A stretch of 64,000 bases of DNA from Solobacterium sp. (lineage in GTDB: Bacteria; Bacillota_I; Bacilli_A; Erysipelotrichales; Erysipelotrichaceae). Under the pieces are notes generated by a model, which had not been told where the DNA came from, searched no databases, and saw only the letters and a list, made by a program, of their open reading frames with translations. The stretch covers positions 186,001 to 250,000 of the forward strand of contig JAFUFO010000038.1 of assembly GCA_017469885.1 (NCBI GenBank). The letters run 5' to 3'. Position 1 is the stretch's first letter, and each line of letters opens with the position of its first letter. Shown here one piece after another: positions 34,579 through 42,804 of this stretch. Made by a program: the position numbers and the translations under genes.

Positions 34579-35172
34579 ATGAATTCATTTACTGTCCCGA
34601 TGGCGCTTGTGGATTATATTCCGGTAATTCTGTTTCTTCTTGGAACAACGATTATCGCAAAGGATCTGAAGCACCGTATCTCATCCATCTCCTGGTGGCT
34701 CTTCACCATCGGCATTGTCATAGTCACCGCAGCCGGTGCACTCAAGGCAACCTATAAACTTCTGTGTGCCCTGAATATTGCGGATGTCACCTGGATGACA
34801 AAACAGTTTTTCTCCAATCAGGCAATCGGATTCCTGCTTGCGGGAATCGGTCTGACCATCGGCGTCACTTCACTGAAAGGAAAGACCCTCGCGCTGATTC
34901 CCACGATGGCGCTTGTCGGCATCATGGTGATCGGTCTTGGCGCAATGGACGCTTCTCTCGCCTTCCTTGCGAGCAGACTGAAAAAGCGCAGTGCGCTTGT
35001 CTGTTTCATCGTTTCCTTCTTCCTGTGTCTGGGAATGGGATATCTTTCCTCAAAGGACTTCACCCAGGCATCTATGAACTGGATTGCGCAGGGTGTCAAC
35101 CTTGCCGGACAGCTGCTGTTATACATTGGCTGCCGTCAGCTGCATGACGCAGGTCTTGCGGATCTGAAGTAA
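34579..35172 (+). CDS. Multi-pass membrane protein at the end of the TetR operon
   Basis: The 197-aa protein has six hydrophobic segments (e.g. YIPVILFLLGTTIIAKDL, AIGFLLAGIGLTIGVTSLKG). It begins 4 bp after the 5-alpha-reductase-like gene and ends at a strong terminator. There are no recognisable catalytic motifs. It could be a transporter, a membrane partner of the reductase or a charge-translocating subunit; I cannot choose. The ribosome site (AGAGACTGAATTT) is weak, consistent with coupling. Confidence 0.7.
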   Translation: MNSFTVPMALVDYIPVILFLLGTTIIAKDLKHRISSISWWLFTIGIVIVTAAGALKATYKLLCALNIADVTWMTKQFFSNQAIGFLLAGIGLTIGVTSLKGKTLALIPTMALVGIMVIGLGAMDASLAFLASRLKKRSALVCFIVSFFLCLGMGYLSSKDFTQASMNWIAQGVNLAGQLLLYIGCRQLHDAGLADLK

Positions 35173-35177
35173 GACAA

Positions 35178-35212
35178 AGCCGGAACTCTTATATGGGTTC
35201 CGGCTCCTTTTT
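35178..35212 (+). terminator. Terminator of the TetR operon
   Basis: A 9-bp perfect stem AGCCGGAAC/GTTCCGGCT with a 10-nt loop is followed by CCTTTTT. Confidence 0.85.
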
Positions 35213-35633
35213 ATCTTCCCGTTATATTCTGTCTGATCATCCGGTATGCGATGACCGCAAGCACAATGGAAAACGGCAGCATCACCATTCCTGCAAGAAT
35301 CGGAATGACCACCAACGCAAGTCCCGATCCGCCCTGTATGCCCATCATCTCCATGAGCGCAAACACGCTTGCGCCGATACTGAAGATCAGAACATCAAAC
35401 ACCGCATACAGAACCGCGTGTGACGGTGATATCCTGCGGTCTTCCTGAGATACCAGAAACGATACCGCAAAGGAAAGCAGGGAAAGAATCAGCGTTGCCC
35501 TCATGAGCTCAAACAGACCGCTGAATGAATTCTCAGCCAGAATAAACCAGGCGGCCTCTGCCACAAACAGCAATACCGTACGAATGGTATATGCCTTGAT
35601 CAGAATCTGTGTGATTATCGGTTTACGTCCCAT
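35211..35633 (-). CDS. Small four-helix membrane protein
   Basis: The 140-aa protein has four hydrophobic segments (~13-32, ~42-60, ~74-93, ~103-128) with short loops. The start MGRKPIITQILIKAYTIRTV lies at 35633. There is no identifiable motif. It is convergent with the TetR operon. Confidence 0.6.
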   Translation of the reverse strand: MGRKPIITQILIKAYTIRTVLLFVAEAAWFILAENSFSGLFELMRATLILSLLSFAVSFLVSQEDRRISPSHAVLYAVFDVLIFSIGASVFALMEMMGIQGGSGLALVVIPILAGMVMLPFSIVLAVIAYRMIRQNITGR

Positions 35634-35739
35634 GAGATCATCCCCTTTTTCTTCACCATAAACACATTTTTAATGATCCGCAAGGAAATGATTCACGCAT
35701 AACGATTCTTTCCCTCCAAGTACTCTTTCATCTGTGTCC

Positions 35740-35767
35740 TTGCGTATCCCTTTCAACTGTGTATAAT
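35740..35767 (+). promoter_or_regulatory. Promoter of the 72-aa CxxC protein
   Basis: TTGCGT (35740-35745) and perfect TATAAT (35762-35767) are spaced by 16 bp, 13 bp before an AAAAGGAGGT ribosome site. Confidence 0.7.
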
Positions 35768-35791
35768 ACTCTGCGGAAAAGGAGGTATCGC

Positions 35792-36010
35792 ATGACACTC
35801 AGAACCAAAAACATTTCAGATACGGCTGCGCCGGAAGTTATCAGTACACCGGTCCACGGCTACTATGAGACACTGATTCAGTACATTGCCGGCAATACCT
35901 GCCTTGACAATAAACCGCACAGTATCGTGACTCTGCGGCGGCCGTCCGCGCATTCTTCCGTCCCCCTTCTGGGACATACCATCTGCCGGCGCTGCGGCAG
36001 GGTATTCTGA
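35792..36010 (+). CDS. Small protein with C-terminal CxxC
   Basis: The 72-aa product starts MTLRTKNISDTAAPEVISTP at ATG 35792, behind a near-perfect AAAAGGAGGT site and a good promoter, so expression is credible. The only motif is HTICRRCGRVF at the very C-terminus, a single CxxC that could bind metal as a dimer or form a redox pair. I see no membrane segment. It is unrecognised. Confidence 0.6.
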   Translation: MTLRTKNISDTAAPEVISTPVHGYYETLIQYIAGNTCLDNKPHSIVTLRRPSAHSSVPLLGHTICRRCGRVF

Positions 36011-36044
36011 CCAACTTACAATCCGAAAGAAGCAGTTCAAAAAA

Positions 36045-36074
36045 AGTCGCATTCCCAAAAGGATGCGGCTTTTC
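36045..36074 (+). terminator. Terminator after the CxxC protein
   Basis: Stem AGTCGCATTCC/GGATGCGGCT with one bulge and a CAAAA loop, followed by TTTC. The T-run is short. Confidence 0.55.
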
Positions 36075-36266
36075 AGACTTTATTGCGCAAAACCGGATGC
36101 GGGCGTTTTTTAGTGTCCGTTGGGAAACAGATTACAAGATAACCTCCTGTTACTCAATGATTGGCTGATCAAAAAAGTGGCAATTCGTTTTGAAGTGCCA
36201 CGTTGTCAATAGATTGAAGCGACCCGTTACGGGTCGCTTTCTGTAATGTTCGCTCAGTTTGGTTTT
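36075..36266. other. Intergenic stretch with two stem-loops, no gene seen
   Basis: This non-coding stretch holds two clear hairpins: GTGGCA/TGCCAC at 36177-36201, and AAGCGACCC/GGGTCGCTT at 36217-36239, followed by TCTG on the plus strand. Neither has a strong T-run. It could be an untranslated small RNA or decayed sequence. I find no supported ORF here. Confidence 0.35.
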
Positions 36267-36320
36267 TTAAAAATAGTTACTTAATGACGATTCTGTGATT
36301 TCCAATGTTCGAAAAGACAT
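36267..36320 (-). CDS. Possible 17-residue peptide ORF
   Basis: On the minus strand an AGGAGG sits 6 nt before an ATG that opens a 17-codon ORF, MSFRTLEITESSLSNYF, ending in TAA. The ribosome site is near perfect, which is the only support. It lies between the SDR terminator and the hairpin pair at 36177-36239, and no promoter is obvious. It may be a leader peptide, a small protein or chance. Confidence 0.22.
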   Translation of the reverse strand: MSFRTLEITESSLSNYF

Positions 36321-36340
36321 AATGATCCTCCTGAGTGTAA

Positions 36341-36364
36341 TAAAAATCCCGGGTTTCCCCGGGA
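36341..36364 (-). terminator. Terminator of the SDR gene
   Basis: A perfect 7-bp GC stem TCCCGGG/CCCGGGA with a GAAA tetraloop is followed by TTTTTATT on the minus strand. Confidence 0.9.
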
Positions 36365-36385
36365 AATTGTTTGATTCTCTGATGC

Positions 36386-37177
36386 TCAGCCTTCACGCTC
36401 TGCCTTAACCTGATACGGATATGCGCAGTTCTGCACGGCGAGCTTTCCGCCGCTGATTTCAATGCGTGTGCCTGTGATATAAGCCGCATCATCGCTGAGC
36501 AGGAAGAGCGCAGCCTGCGCAACATCTTCTGCTTTGCCAAGCCGTCCCAAGGCAATCTGGGAAATCATGCGGTCACGGTTGGTGGCGATGACCGGTGCGG
36601 TAAGATCGGTTTCAATGACGCCCGGCACAATTCCGTTGACACGGATGTTGTACGGCGCCAGTTCCGATGCCAGTGTACGGGTAAGTGACATCATGGCGGA
36701 TTTGCTGGCGGCATAAGCGCCGGAGCCCGCACTTGGAATCACTTCCGCATAGGATTCGGACTGCACAATGGCACCGCCGTCCTTCATGTACTTATAGCAT
36801 TCCTTCGCGCAGATGAATGCGGAACGGAGGTTGACTGCCATGACGCGGTCCCACTCTTCCACGCTCATGTCCATAAGAAGCTTCTGCGGATACATGCCCG
36901 CATTCGAGACAAAGTAATCAAGTCTGCCGAATGTATTCACTGCATCCTCAAACATCGCATGGACCTGTGTTTCATCGCTGATGTCAACGGTATAGCCTTT
37001 TACATTTCCGAATTCCTTCAGGAGGGATTCAGCATTTTTTACTTTCGCTTCATTGGAACCGCAGATAAATACGGATGCGCCTTCCTTAAGCAGTTCGCGC
37101 GAAATCGCAAATCCGATTCCGGCCGGTGAGTTTGCGCCGGATACGCCGGCGACTTTTCCCTGAAATCTTCCAGTCAC
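36386..37177 (-). CDS. Classical short-chain dehydrogenase/reductase
   Basis: I choose the GTG at 37177, which has a GAGGTG ribosome site; a GTG three codons earlier is possible. The 263-aa protein shows the SDR cofactor loop SGANSPAGIGFAISR, the NAG motif (VSNAGMY), a Ser in IVQSESY and the catalytic YAASK. The C-terminus IEISGGKL is typical. The family reduces or oxidises hydroxyl/keto groups with NAD(P)H, including sugar-acid and 3-oxoacyl substrates. Its place downstream of nifJ and the IlvD-family gene makes a role in sugar-acid breakdown possible. Confidence 0.88.
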   Translation of the reverse strand: MTGRFQGKVAGVSGANSPAGIGFAISRELLKEGASVFICGSNEAKVKNAESLLKEFGNVKGYTVDISDETQVHAMFEDAVNTFGRLDYFVSNAGMYPQKLLMDMSVEEWDRVMAVNLRSAFICAKECYKYMKDGGAIVQSESYAEVIPSAGSGAYAASKSAMMSLTRTLASELAPYNIRVNGIVPGVIETDLTAPVIATNRDRMISQIALGRLGKAEDVAQAALFLLSDDAAYITGTRIEISGGKLAVQNCAYPYQVKAEREG

Positions 37178-37206
37178 TCTGTTCACCTCATCTCTTTCAG
37201 ATAAAT

Positions 37207-37239
37207 TGAGAGGCCGGCCGGATCTGTCCAGCCAGCCTC
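37207..37239 (-). terminator. Probable terminator after nifJ
   Basis: A 12-bp stem (GAGGCTGGCTGG with CCGGCCGGCCTC, two G-U pairs) and an ACAGAT loop, followed on the minus strand by TCTCAATTTATC. The T-run is weak. Confidence 0.55.
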
Positions 37240-37287
37240 AGCATATGAGTATATGCAGTTGAAGGGGGAGTTTGCAATTAATTTGAA

Positions 37288-40200
37288 TCAGCCGTTGAGG
37301 GAATCACGCAGTCTGACATAGGTCTTCCAGCGTTCATCCGCGTCCTTCTGCGCCGCATCGAAGAGTCTCTTTGCGGTTTCGGGGAACTTGATCTTGAGGC
37401 CTGCGAAACGTACCTGTCCGTCGAAGAAGTCGGTAACCGGACGGCTCGGCTCCTTGTAGTCGAGCGAGAACGGATTGACTTCCTTATCCGGGTTGTAGCG
37501 GTACAGCGGCCACAGACCGCAGTCAACAGCCTTCTTCATCTCAGCCTGTACGTTTGCCATACCGGCCTTGATGCCGTGGTTGATGCACGGTGCGTATGCG
37601 ACGATGAGGGACGGTCCCTTATGGTTGACCGCTTCCGTAACCGCCTGGATCAGCTGGTTCGGATTTGCGCCCATCGCTACGGATGCGACATAGGTATTCG
37701 GATAGTTCATGAGGATGCGTCCGAGATCCTTCTTCGCGGTGGTCTTTCCGCCATCCGCAAACTTCGCCGATGCGCCCAGCGGTGTCGCCTTGGAGGACTG
37801 TCCGCCGGTATTGGAATAGACTTCCGTATCAACGACCATGATGTTGATGTCTTCGTTCATGGCGATCACGTGGTCGAGTCCGCCGTAGCCGATATCATAC
37901 GCCCAGCCATCGCCGCCGTAGAGCCATACCACTTTCTTGGAGAGCTGATCCTTGTTTTCAAGAACCGCTTCCGCAAGCTTGGCGGCTTCGCCTTCATACT
38001 TCGTGCTTTCAATGACCTTTACGAGTGCTCTGGAATCTGCGTCACTCTGTTCAAGATCATCGAAGGTCTCGAGCCACTTCTTTGCGGCAGCTTCAGTCTC
38101 TGTGCCCGGAACTGCAGCCATGAGTGCTTCGACTGCGTTCTTTTCCGCATTTCTGCGCTGGTTGACACCGAGTACCACACCGAGTCCGTTTTCTGCGGAG
38201 TCTTCAAACAGAGTTCCGTAGAATGCCGGGCCGCGGCCTTCCTTATTCTTGGTGTACGGCAGTGACGGGAATGCTCCTGCCCATGCGAGCGAGCATCCGA
38301 CACCGTTGACCCAGTAGGTCTTTTCGCCGTAGAGCTGTGTGATGAGTTTTGCGTACGGGGTTTCGCCGCAGCCTGCGCATGCGCCGGAGAATTCAACCAG
38401 CGGCTGGTAGAACTGGGAGCCCTTGATCGTATTGCGCTTTGTATTGCCGTGCTTGTCCTTGAGACTCAGCGCATAGTTCCAGTTGGTCTCGTCGCGCATT
38501 GCGGTTTCGTCCGCCTTCTCCATGACGAGTGCCTTTTCCTTGGCCGGGCAGACCGATGCACAGCTTCCGCAGCCAGTGCAGTCCATCGTGCTGACCTGAA
38601 TACGGAACTTGAGATCCGGCATGCCGATGGCATTTGCGGTAACGAAGCCTTCCGGTTTCGCAGCTTCTTCTTCCGCATCTACGAGATAGGAACGGATTGC
38701 GGCATGCGGGCATACATATGCGCACATGTTGCACTGTACGCACTTGGACGGATCCCAGCTCGGCAGCATCGCCGCAATACCGCGCTTGTCATACTTGGAG
38801 GTTCCAAGATCGTAGGTGCCGTCCTGGTGGTTGATGAATGCGGATACCGGGAGCTTGTCGCCGACCTGGCGGTTGCACGGGATGACGATCTTGCGTACGG
38901 TTTCCGGAAGATTCTCGTCGATGACAGTATCATCGACACAGTCGGACCAGGAAGCCGGAACATCGACCTTGACCGGGCTGTTGATACCGGCATCTACGGC
39001 CGCGATATTCATGTTTACGACTTTCTCGCCCTTCTTGGAATAGGTCTTAACGACCGCTTCCTTCATGTGCTGCACGGCCTCTTCGACCGGCATGACATTT
39101 GCGAGTTTGAAGAACGCAGCCTGCAGGATCATGTTGGCATGGTTGCCGAGGCCGAGTTCACGCGCTTTTGTATTTGCGTCAACGATGTAGAAGTTGACGT
39201 TATGGTCTGCGATATACTTCTTGACTGCCGCAGGAAGCTTTTCATCGAGTTCTTCCGGCTTCCATGTGCAGTTGAGAAGGAAGGTTCCGCCGTCCTTGAC
39301 CTCATGGATCATGTCATAGCGGTAAATGTAGGACTCCGCATGGCAGGCCAGGAAATCCGCAGCCGTGATCAGATACGTGGAACGGATCGGATCTTTCGAG
39401 AAACGCAGATGGCTCTTGGTAATACCGTAGGATTTCTTGGTGTCATATTCGAAGTATGCCTGTGTGTACTTGCCGGCATAGTCACCGATGATCTTTGCGG
39501 AGTTCTTGTTTGCGCCGACGGTTCCGTCAGAGCCAAGACCCCAGAACTTGCAGGAAACGGTATCTGCGGATTCGGTAACGAGCGGTTCATGAACTTCCAG
39601 GGACAGATGTGTGACATCGTCGTTGACACCGATTGTGAAGAGCTTCTTCGGTGTTTCGGCGTTCATGTTGTCGAAGACTGCCTTCAGCTGAGCCGGAGTG
39701 ACGTCCTTGGACGCAAGACCGTATCTGCCGCCGAAGATTTCCGGCGCGTTTTCGTCATTTGCGAAGGATGCGCAGGTATCGAGATATACCGCACCGGCAA
39801 TGGCGCCCGGCTCCTTGGAGCGGTCCATCGCTGTGATCTTCTTGACCGTGGACGGGATGGCCTTCTTGAAGGTCTCCATGTCGAACGGACGGAACAGATG
39901 GATCTTGAGAAGTCCGGTCTTTTCGCCGCGGGCGTTGAGATAATCAATGACTTCCTCTGCTGCCTCACAGGCGCTGCCCATCATGACGATGACGCGGTCT
40001 GCGTCTTCGGCACCGTAGTAGTTGAAGATGTGGTAGTCACGGCCTGTGATCTTGTTGATGCCCTGCATGTATTCTTCAACCACTGCAGGGATGTTGTTGT
40101 ATGCGCCGTTGTTGGCTTCTTCCGACTGATAGTAGACATCGGAGCCCTGAACGGTGGTGCGCATCAGCGGGTGTTCCGGGTTCATTGCGATTTCATGGAA

Positions 40201-40809
40201 GTGACGCAGCGCATCCTTGTCCATGAGTTCCGCAACCTTGTCGAGATCGATAACTTCGATCTTCTGGATTTCGTGGGATGTACGGAAACCGTCAAAGAAA
40301 TGCATGAACGGAACGCGGGTCTTGATCGTTGTCAGATGTGCAACCGCGCTGAGGTCCATTGCCTCCTGTACGGATGCGGTGCTCATCATAGCGGCACCGG
40401 TCGTACGGCAGGTCATGACATCCTGATGGTCACCGAAGATGTTGTTTGCGTGCTGGGCAACCGAACGCGCCGCAACGTGGAAGACGGACGGCATCCGGTG
40501 TCCGGACATGATGTAGAGGTTCGGAATCATGAGGAGAAGACCCTGCGATGAGGTGAATGTGGTCGCCAGCGCACCGGATTCCGCAACACCGTGCAGAGCA
40601 CCGGCAGCGCCGGCCTCCGATTCCATTTCGATCAGCTTGACCTGCTGACCGAACATATTCTTTCTTCCGCCTGCGGACCACTCGTCAACGTGCTCCGACA
40701 TCGGGGAGGAAGGTGTGATCGGGAAAATCGCCGCAACATCCGTGAAGTGATACGCCACATACGCGCAGGCTTCATTTCCATCCATTGTTTTCATTACTTT
40801 TTCTGTCAT
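37288..40809 (-). CDS. nifJ: Pyruvate:ferredoxin (flavodoxin) oxidoreductase
   Basis: PFOR converts pyruvate and CoA to acetyl-CoA, CO2 and reduced ferredoxin, the central fermentative step of anaerobes. The start is ATG 40809 (ACAGGAGAACAC site), giving 1173 aa, normal for the single-chain enzyme. Visible features: the N-terminal pyruvate-binding region FPITPSSPMSEHVDEW; two ferredoxin-type 4Fe-4S motifs CVQCNMCAYVCP and CTGCGSCASVCP (~680-760); and the C-terminal TPP domain with GACAGCGETPYAKL and a DTEVYSNTGGQ segment. It follows the IlvD-family gene by 78 bp with an intervening hairpin and no terminator-type T-run, so partial co-transcription is likely. Confidence 0.97.
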   Translation of the reverse strand: MTEKVMKTMDGNEACAYVAYHFTDVAAIFPITPSSPMSEHVDEWSAGGRKNMFGQQVKLIEMESEAGAAGALHGVAESGALATTFTSSQGLLLMIPNLYIMSGHRMPSVFHVAARSVAQHANNIFGDHQDVMTCRTTGAAMMSTASVQEAMDLSAVAHLTTIKTRVPFMHFFDGFRTSHEIQKIEVIDLDKVAELMDKDALRHFHEIAMNPEHPLMRTTVQGSDVYYQSEEANNGAYNNIPAVVEEYMQGINKITGRDYHIFNYYGAEDADRVIVMMGSACEAAEEVIDYLNARGEKTGLLKIHLFRPFDMETFKKAIPSTVKKITAMDRSKEPGAIAGAVYLDTCASFANDENAPEIFGGRYGLASKDVTPAQLKAVFDNMNAETPKKLFTIGVNDDVTHLSLEVHEPLVTESADTVSCKFWGLGSDGTVGANKNSAKIIGDYAGKYTQAYFEYDTKKSYGITKSHLRFSKDPIRSTYLITAADFLACHAESYIYRYDMIHEVKDGGTFLLNCTWKPEELDEKLPAAVKKYIADHNVNFYIVDANTKARELGLGNHANMILQAAFFKLANVMPVEEAVQHMKEAVVKTYSKKGEKVVNMNIAAVDAGINSPVKVDVPASWSDCVDDTVIDENLPETVRKIVIPCNRQVGDKLPVSAFINHQDGTYDLGTSKYDKRGIAAMLPSWDPSKCVQCNMCAYVCPHAAIRSYLVDAEEEAAKPEGFVTANAIGMPDLKFRIQVSTMDCTGCGSCASVCPAKEKALVMEKADETAMRDETNWNYALSLKDKHGNTKRNTIKGSQFYQPLVEFSGACAGCGETPYAKLITQLYGEKTYWVNGVGCSLAWAGAFPSLPYTKNKEGRGPAFYGTLFEDSAENGLGVVLGVNQRRNAEKNAVEALMAAVPGTETEAAAKKWLETFDDLEQSDADSRALVKVIESTKYEGEAAKLAEAVLENKDQLSKKVVWLYGGDGWAYDIGYGGLDHVIAMNEDINIMVVDTEVYSNTGGQSSKATPLGASAKFADGGKTTAKKDLGRILMNYPNTYVASVAMGANPNQLIQAVTEAVNHKGPSLIVAYAPCINHGIKAGMANVQAEMKKAVDCGLWPLYRYNPDKEVNPFSLDYKEPSRPVTDFFDGQVRFAGLKIKFPETAKRLFDAAQKDADERWKTYVRLRDSLNG

Positions 40810-40830
40810 GTGTTCTCCTGTAATCCGGTT

Positions 40831-40860
40831 CAGCTCCCGGTTTTTTTTCACCGGGAGCTG
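40831..40860. other. Perfect hairpin between the dehydratase gene and nifJ
   Basis: An 11-bp perfect inverted repeat CAGCTCCCGGT/ACCGGGAGCTG has an A/T-only loop. There is no T-run after the stem on the transcribed strand, so it does not read as an intrinsic terminator. It may be an RNA processing or stabilising element between ilvD-type and nifJ messages. Confidence 0.6.
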
Positions 40861-40887
40861 ATCCTCTCCTGGTGTTACTGCTGGTGA

Positions 40888-42585
40888 TTACTTGTCAAGG
40901 TTCTCAGGCATGATGACTGCGCCCTTGTCGGCGGATGCCGCAACGCGCGCATACAGTCTGAGATAACCGTTGGGAATCGGCTTGTCCGGCCGCTTCCAGT
41001 TCTTGAAGCGCTCTGCGATCTCTTCATCGGAGACGCGGAGTTCGAGCTTGCCGTTGTCGACGTCGATTTCAATTTCATCGCCGTCCTGGACGATTGCGAT
41101 CGGTCCGCCTTCGGCAGCTTCCGGGGAGATGTGTCCGACGAAGCAGCCGTTGTTGGTTCCGGAGAAGCGTCCGTCTGTGATCAGAGCCGCAGACTTTGCA
41201 AGTCCGACACCGTACATGTACTTCATGGCCTTGAACATTTCACGCATGCCGGGGCCTCCCTTCGGTCCTTCATAACGGATAACCACAACATCGCCGGCTG
41301 TGATCTTTCCGCCGAGAATTGCGGCTTCCGCCTCTTCCTCGGAATTGTAGCACTTCGCCTTACCGACAAAGTGATGAATTGCCGGATCGATTGCGCCTGG
41401 CTTGGAGACACCGGTGTTCGGGCAGAGGTTTCCATGCATGACTGCGATACCGCCGGTCTTGGAGAACGGATTCTCGCGTGTCTTGATGATGGACGGATTG
41501 AACGGATACTTGTAGATGTAGCTCTTCAGGTTCTCGCTGATCGGCTTGCCGGTGACGGTGATGCAGTCGCCGTTGATGAGGTCGCCGAGTTCCGTCATAA
41601 CCTTCGGAATTCCGCCTGCACGGTAGAAGGCTTCCATATCCGGAGCCGCTGCCGGGTTGACCTTTGCGATCTGCGGTGTTGTGAGGTTGAGCTTTTCGAA
41701 CTCTTCGAGAACGTTCATGTCGAGGCCTGCCTCAACCGCAAGAGCGGACAGATGCAGAACCGCGTTGGTGGATCCGCTGATTGCCATGCACGTACGGATG
41801 GCGTTGCGGATTGCTTCAGGAGTGATGATCTGACGTGCTGTGATGTTTTTCTTGCAGAGCTCTACGATAGCCTGACCTGCTTCGAAGGAAGAACGGAGAC
41901 GTTCTGCGTAAACGGCAGGAATCAGAGCAGATCCCGGCAGGGTCATGCCGAGCGCTTCCGCAAGGCAGCACATGGTGTTGGCTGTGCCGAGGAATGCGCA
42001 GGAACCGCATCCCGGACAGGCTGTATCTTCGAGTGAATTGTAATCCTGTTCGGAAATCTTTCCGCTCTTGACCATTCCGAGTGCTTCGGAGATTGATGTG
42101 AGGTCGGATTTCCGGTTGTCGAATTCAATACCGCCGAGCATCGGTCCGCCGACGCAGATGATGCACGGAATATCCAGACGGGCAGCCGCCATCAGCATTC
42201 CCGGAACGATTTTGTCACAAGATGCCAGCAGTACGAGACCGTCAAGACGATGTGCCTGCGCCATGATTTCAACCGAGTCACAGATGATTTCACGGGACGG
42301 CAGAATGTAGTTCATACCTTCGTTGCCCTGAGCGACGCCGTCGCAGGCAGCGATGGTACCGAATGTTGCAGGTGTTCCTCCGGCGGCATAAATACCGTTT
42401 TTGACAGCTTCAGCGACTTTATCAAGACCGAAGTGTCCCGGATCAAGCGTGTTCCAGGTGTTTGCGATACCGATGAGCGGTTTTCCCATCTTCAGTTCGG
42501 AATCGGTGTAGCCCATTGCCTTGAACAGAGATCTGGCAAATGCGCTGTCTTCTTCACCCAGGATCTTTTTGCTGCGATAACTCAT
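40888..42585 (-). CDS. IlvD/Edd-family dehydratase (dihydroxy-acid or sugar-acid)
   Basis: The 565-aa iron-sulfur dehydratase has the family cluster Cys in ASCDKIVPG and CPGCGSCAFLGTANTM, plus the C-terminal GTNNGCFVGHISPEAAEGGP. Family members include IlvD (branched-chain amino acids), Edd, and sugar-acid dehydratases for xylonate, arabonate or galactonate. No other ilv gene is present. It instead shares an operator and promoter layout with a GntP gluconate-type permease and lies beside an IclR regulator. I infer a sugar-acid substrate, giving a 2-keto-3-deoxy acid. An AAGGAGGACAT site precedes ATG 42585. An automatic label of ilvD would be plausible but may mislead. Confidence 0.85.
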   Translation of the reverse strand: MSYRSKKILGEEDSAFARSLFKAMGYTDSELKMGKPLIGIANTWNTLDPGHFGLDKVAEAVKNGIYAAGGTPATFGTIAACDGVAQGNEGMNYILPSREIICDSVEIMAQAHRLDGLVLLASCDKIVPGMLMAAARLDIPCIICVGGPMLGGIEFDNRKSDLTSISEALGMVKSGKISEQDYNSLEDTACPGCGSCAFLGTANTMCCLAEALGMTLPGSALIPAVYAERLRSSFEAGQAIVELCKKNITARQIITPEAIRNAIRTCMAISGSTNAVLHLSALAVEAGLDMNVLEEFEKLNLTTPQIAKVNPAAAPDMEAFYRAGGIPKVMTELGDLINGDCITVTGKPISENLKSYIYKYPFNPSIIKTRENPFSKTGGIAVMHGNLCPNTGVSKPGAIDPAIHHFVGKAKCYNSEEEAEAAILGGKITAGDVVVIRYEGPKGGPGMREMFKAMKYMYGVGLAKSAALITDGRFSGTNNGCFVGHISPEAAEGGPIAIVQDGDEIEIDVDNGKLELRVSDEEIAERFKNWKRPDKPIPNGYLRLYARVAASADKGAVIMPENLDK

Positions 42586-42643
42586 ATGTCCTCCTTAGGG
42601 TTTTAGAAACACGACCGTAAATTGTAAATCATTCGGGGCGCGA

Positions 42644-42675
42644 GCATTCTACAATGTCGGCTTGCGTTCTACATT
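42644..42675. promoter_or_regulatory. Paired IclR-type operators downstream of the dehydratase promoter
   Basis: Two copies of a motif, GCATTCTACAATGT (42644-42657) and GCGTTCTACATT (42664-42675), have their TTCTAC cores exactly 20 bp apart. They cover the transcription start and early transcribed region, a position suited to repression. The same arrangement occurs before the GntP permease gene. Confidence 0.75.
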
Positions 42676-42676
42676 A

Positions 42677-42705
42677 AGTATAATTATCGTGTATAATGGT
42701 GTCAA
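42677..42705 (-). promoter_or_regulatory. Promoter of the IlvD/Edd-family gene
   Basis: On the minus strand perfect TTGACA (42700-42705) and TATACT (42677-42682) are spaced by 17 bp. The predicted start falls inside the operator at 42664-42675. Confidence 0.85.
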
Positions 42706-42760
42706 TATTAAAAGAAAGCGGTTTCTTAAAATCATAGCGAATAAAAGATGATACTATGAC

Positions 42761-42772
42761 AATGTAGAACGC
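42761..42772. promoter_or_regulatory. Third operator copy before the IclR gene
   Basis: AATGTAGAACGC is the exact reverse complement of the 42664-42675 site and lies 32 bp before the IclR ATG. It suggests autoregulation. I do not find a second copy at 20 bp here. Confidence 0.65.
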
Positions 42773-42804
42773 TGACTCAGTTCACAGGAGATTTTAGTAA
42801 ATTT

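Noticed and set aside
38449-40551. 700-codon plus-strand ORF opposite nifJ
   Set aside because: Antisense shadow of PFOR; composition is not protein-like and no start signal is present.
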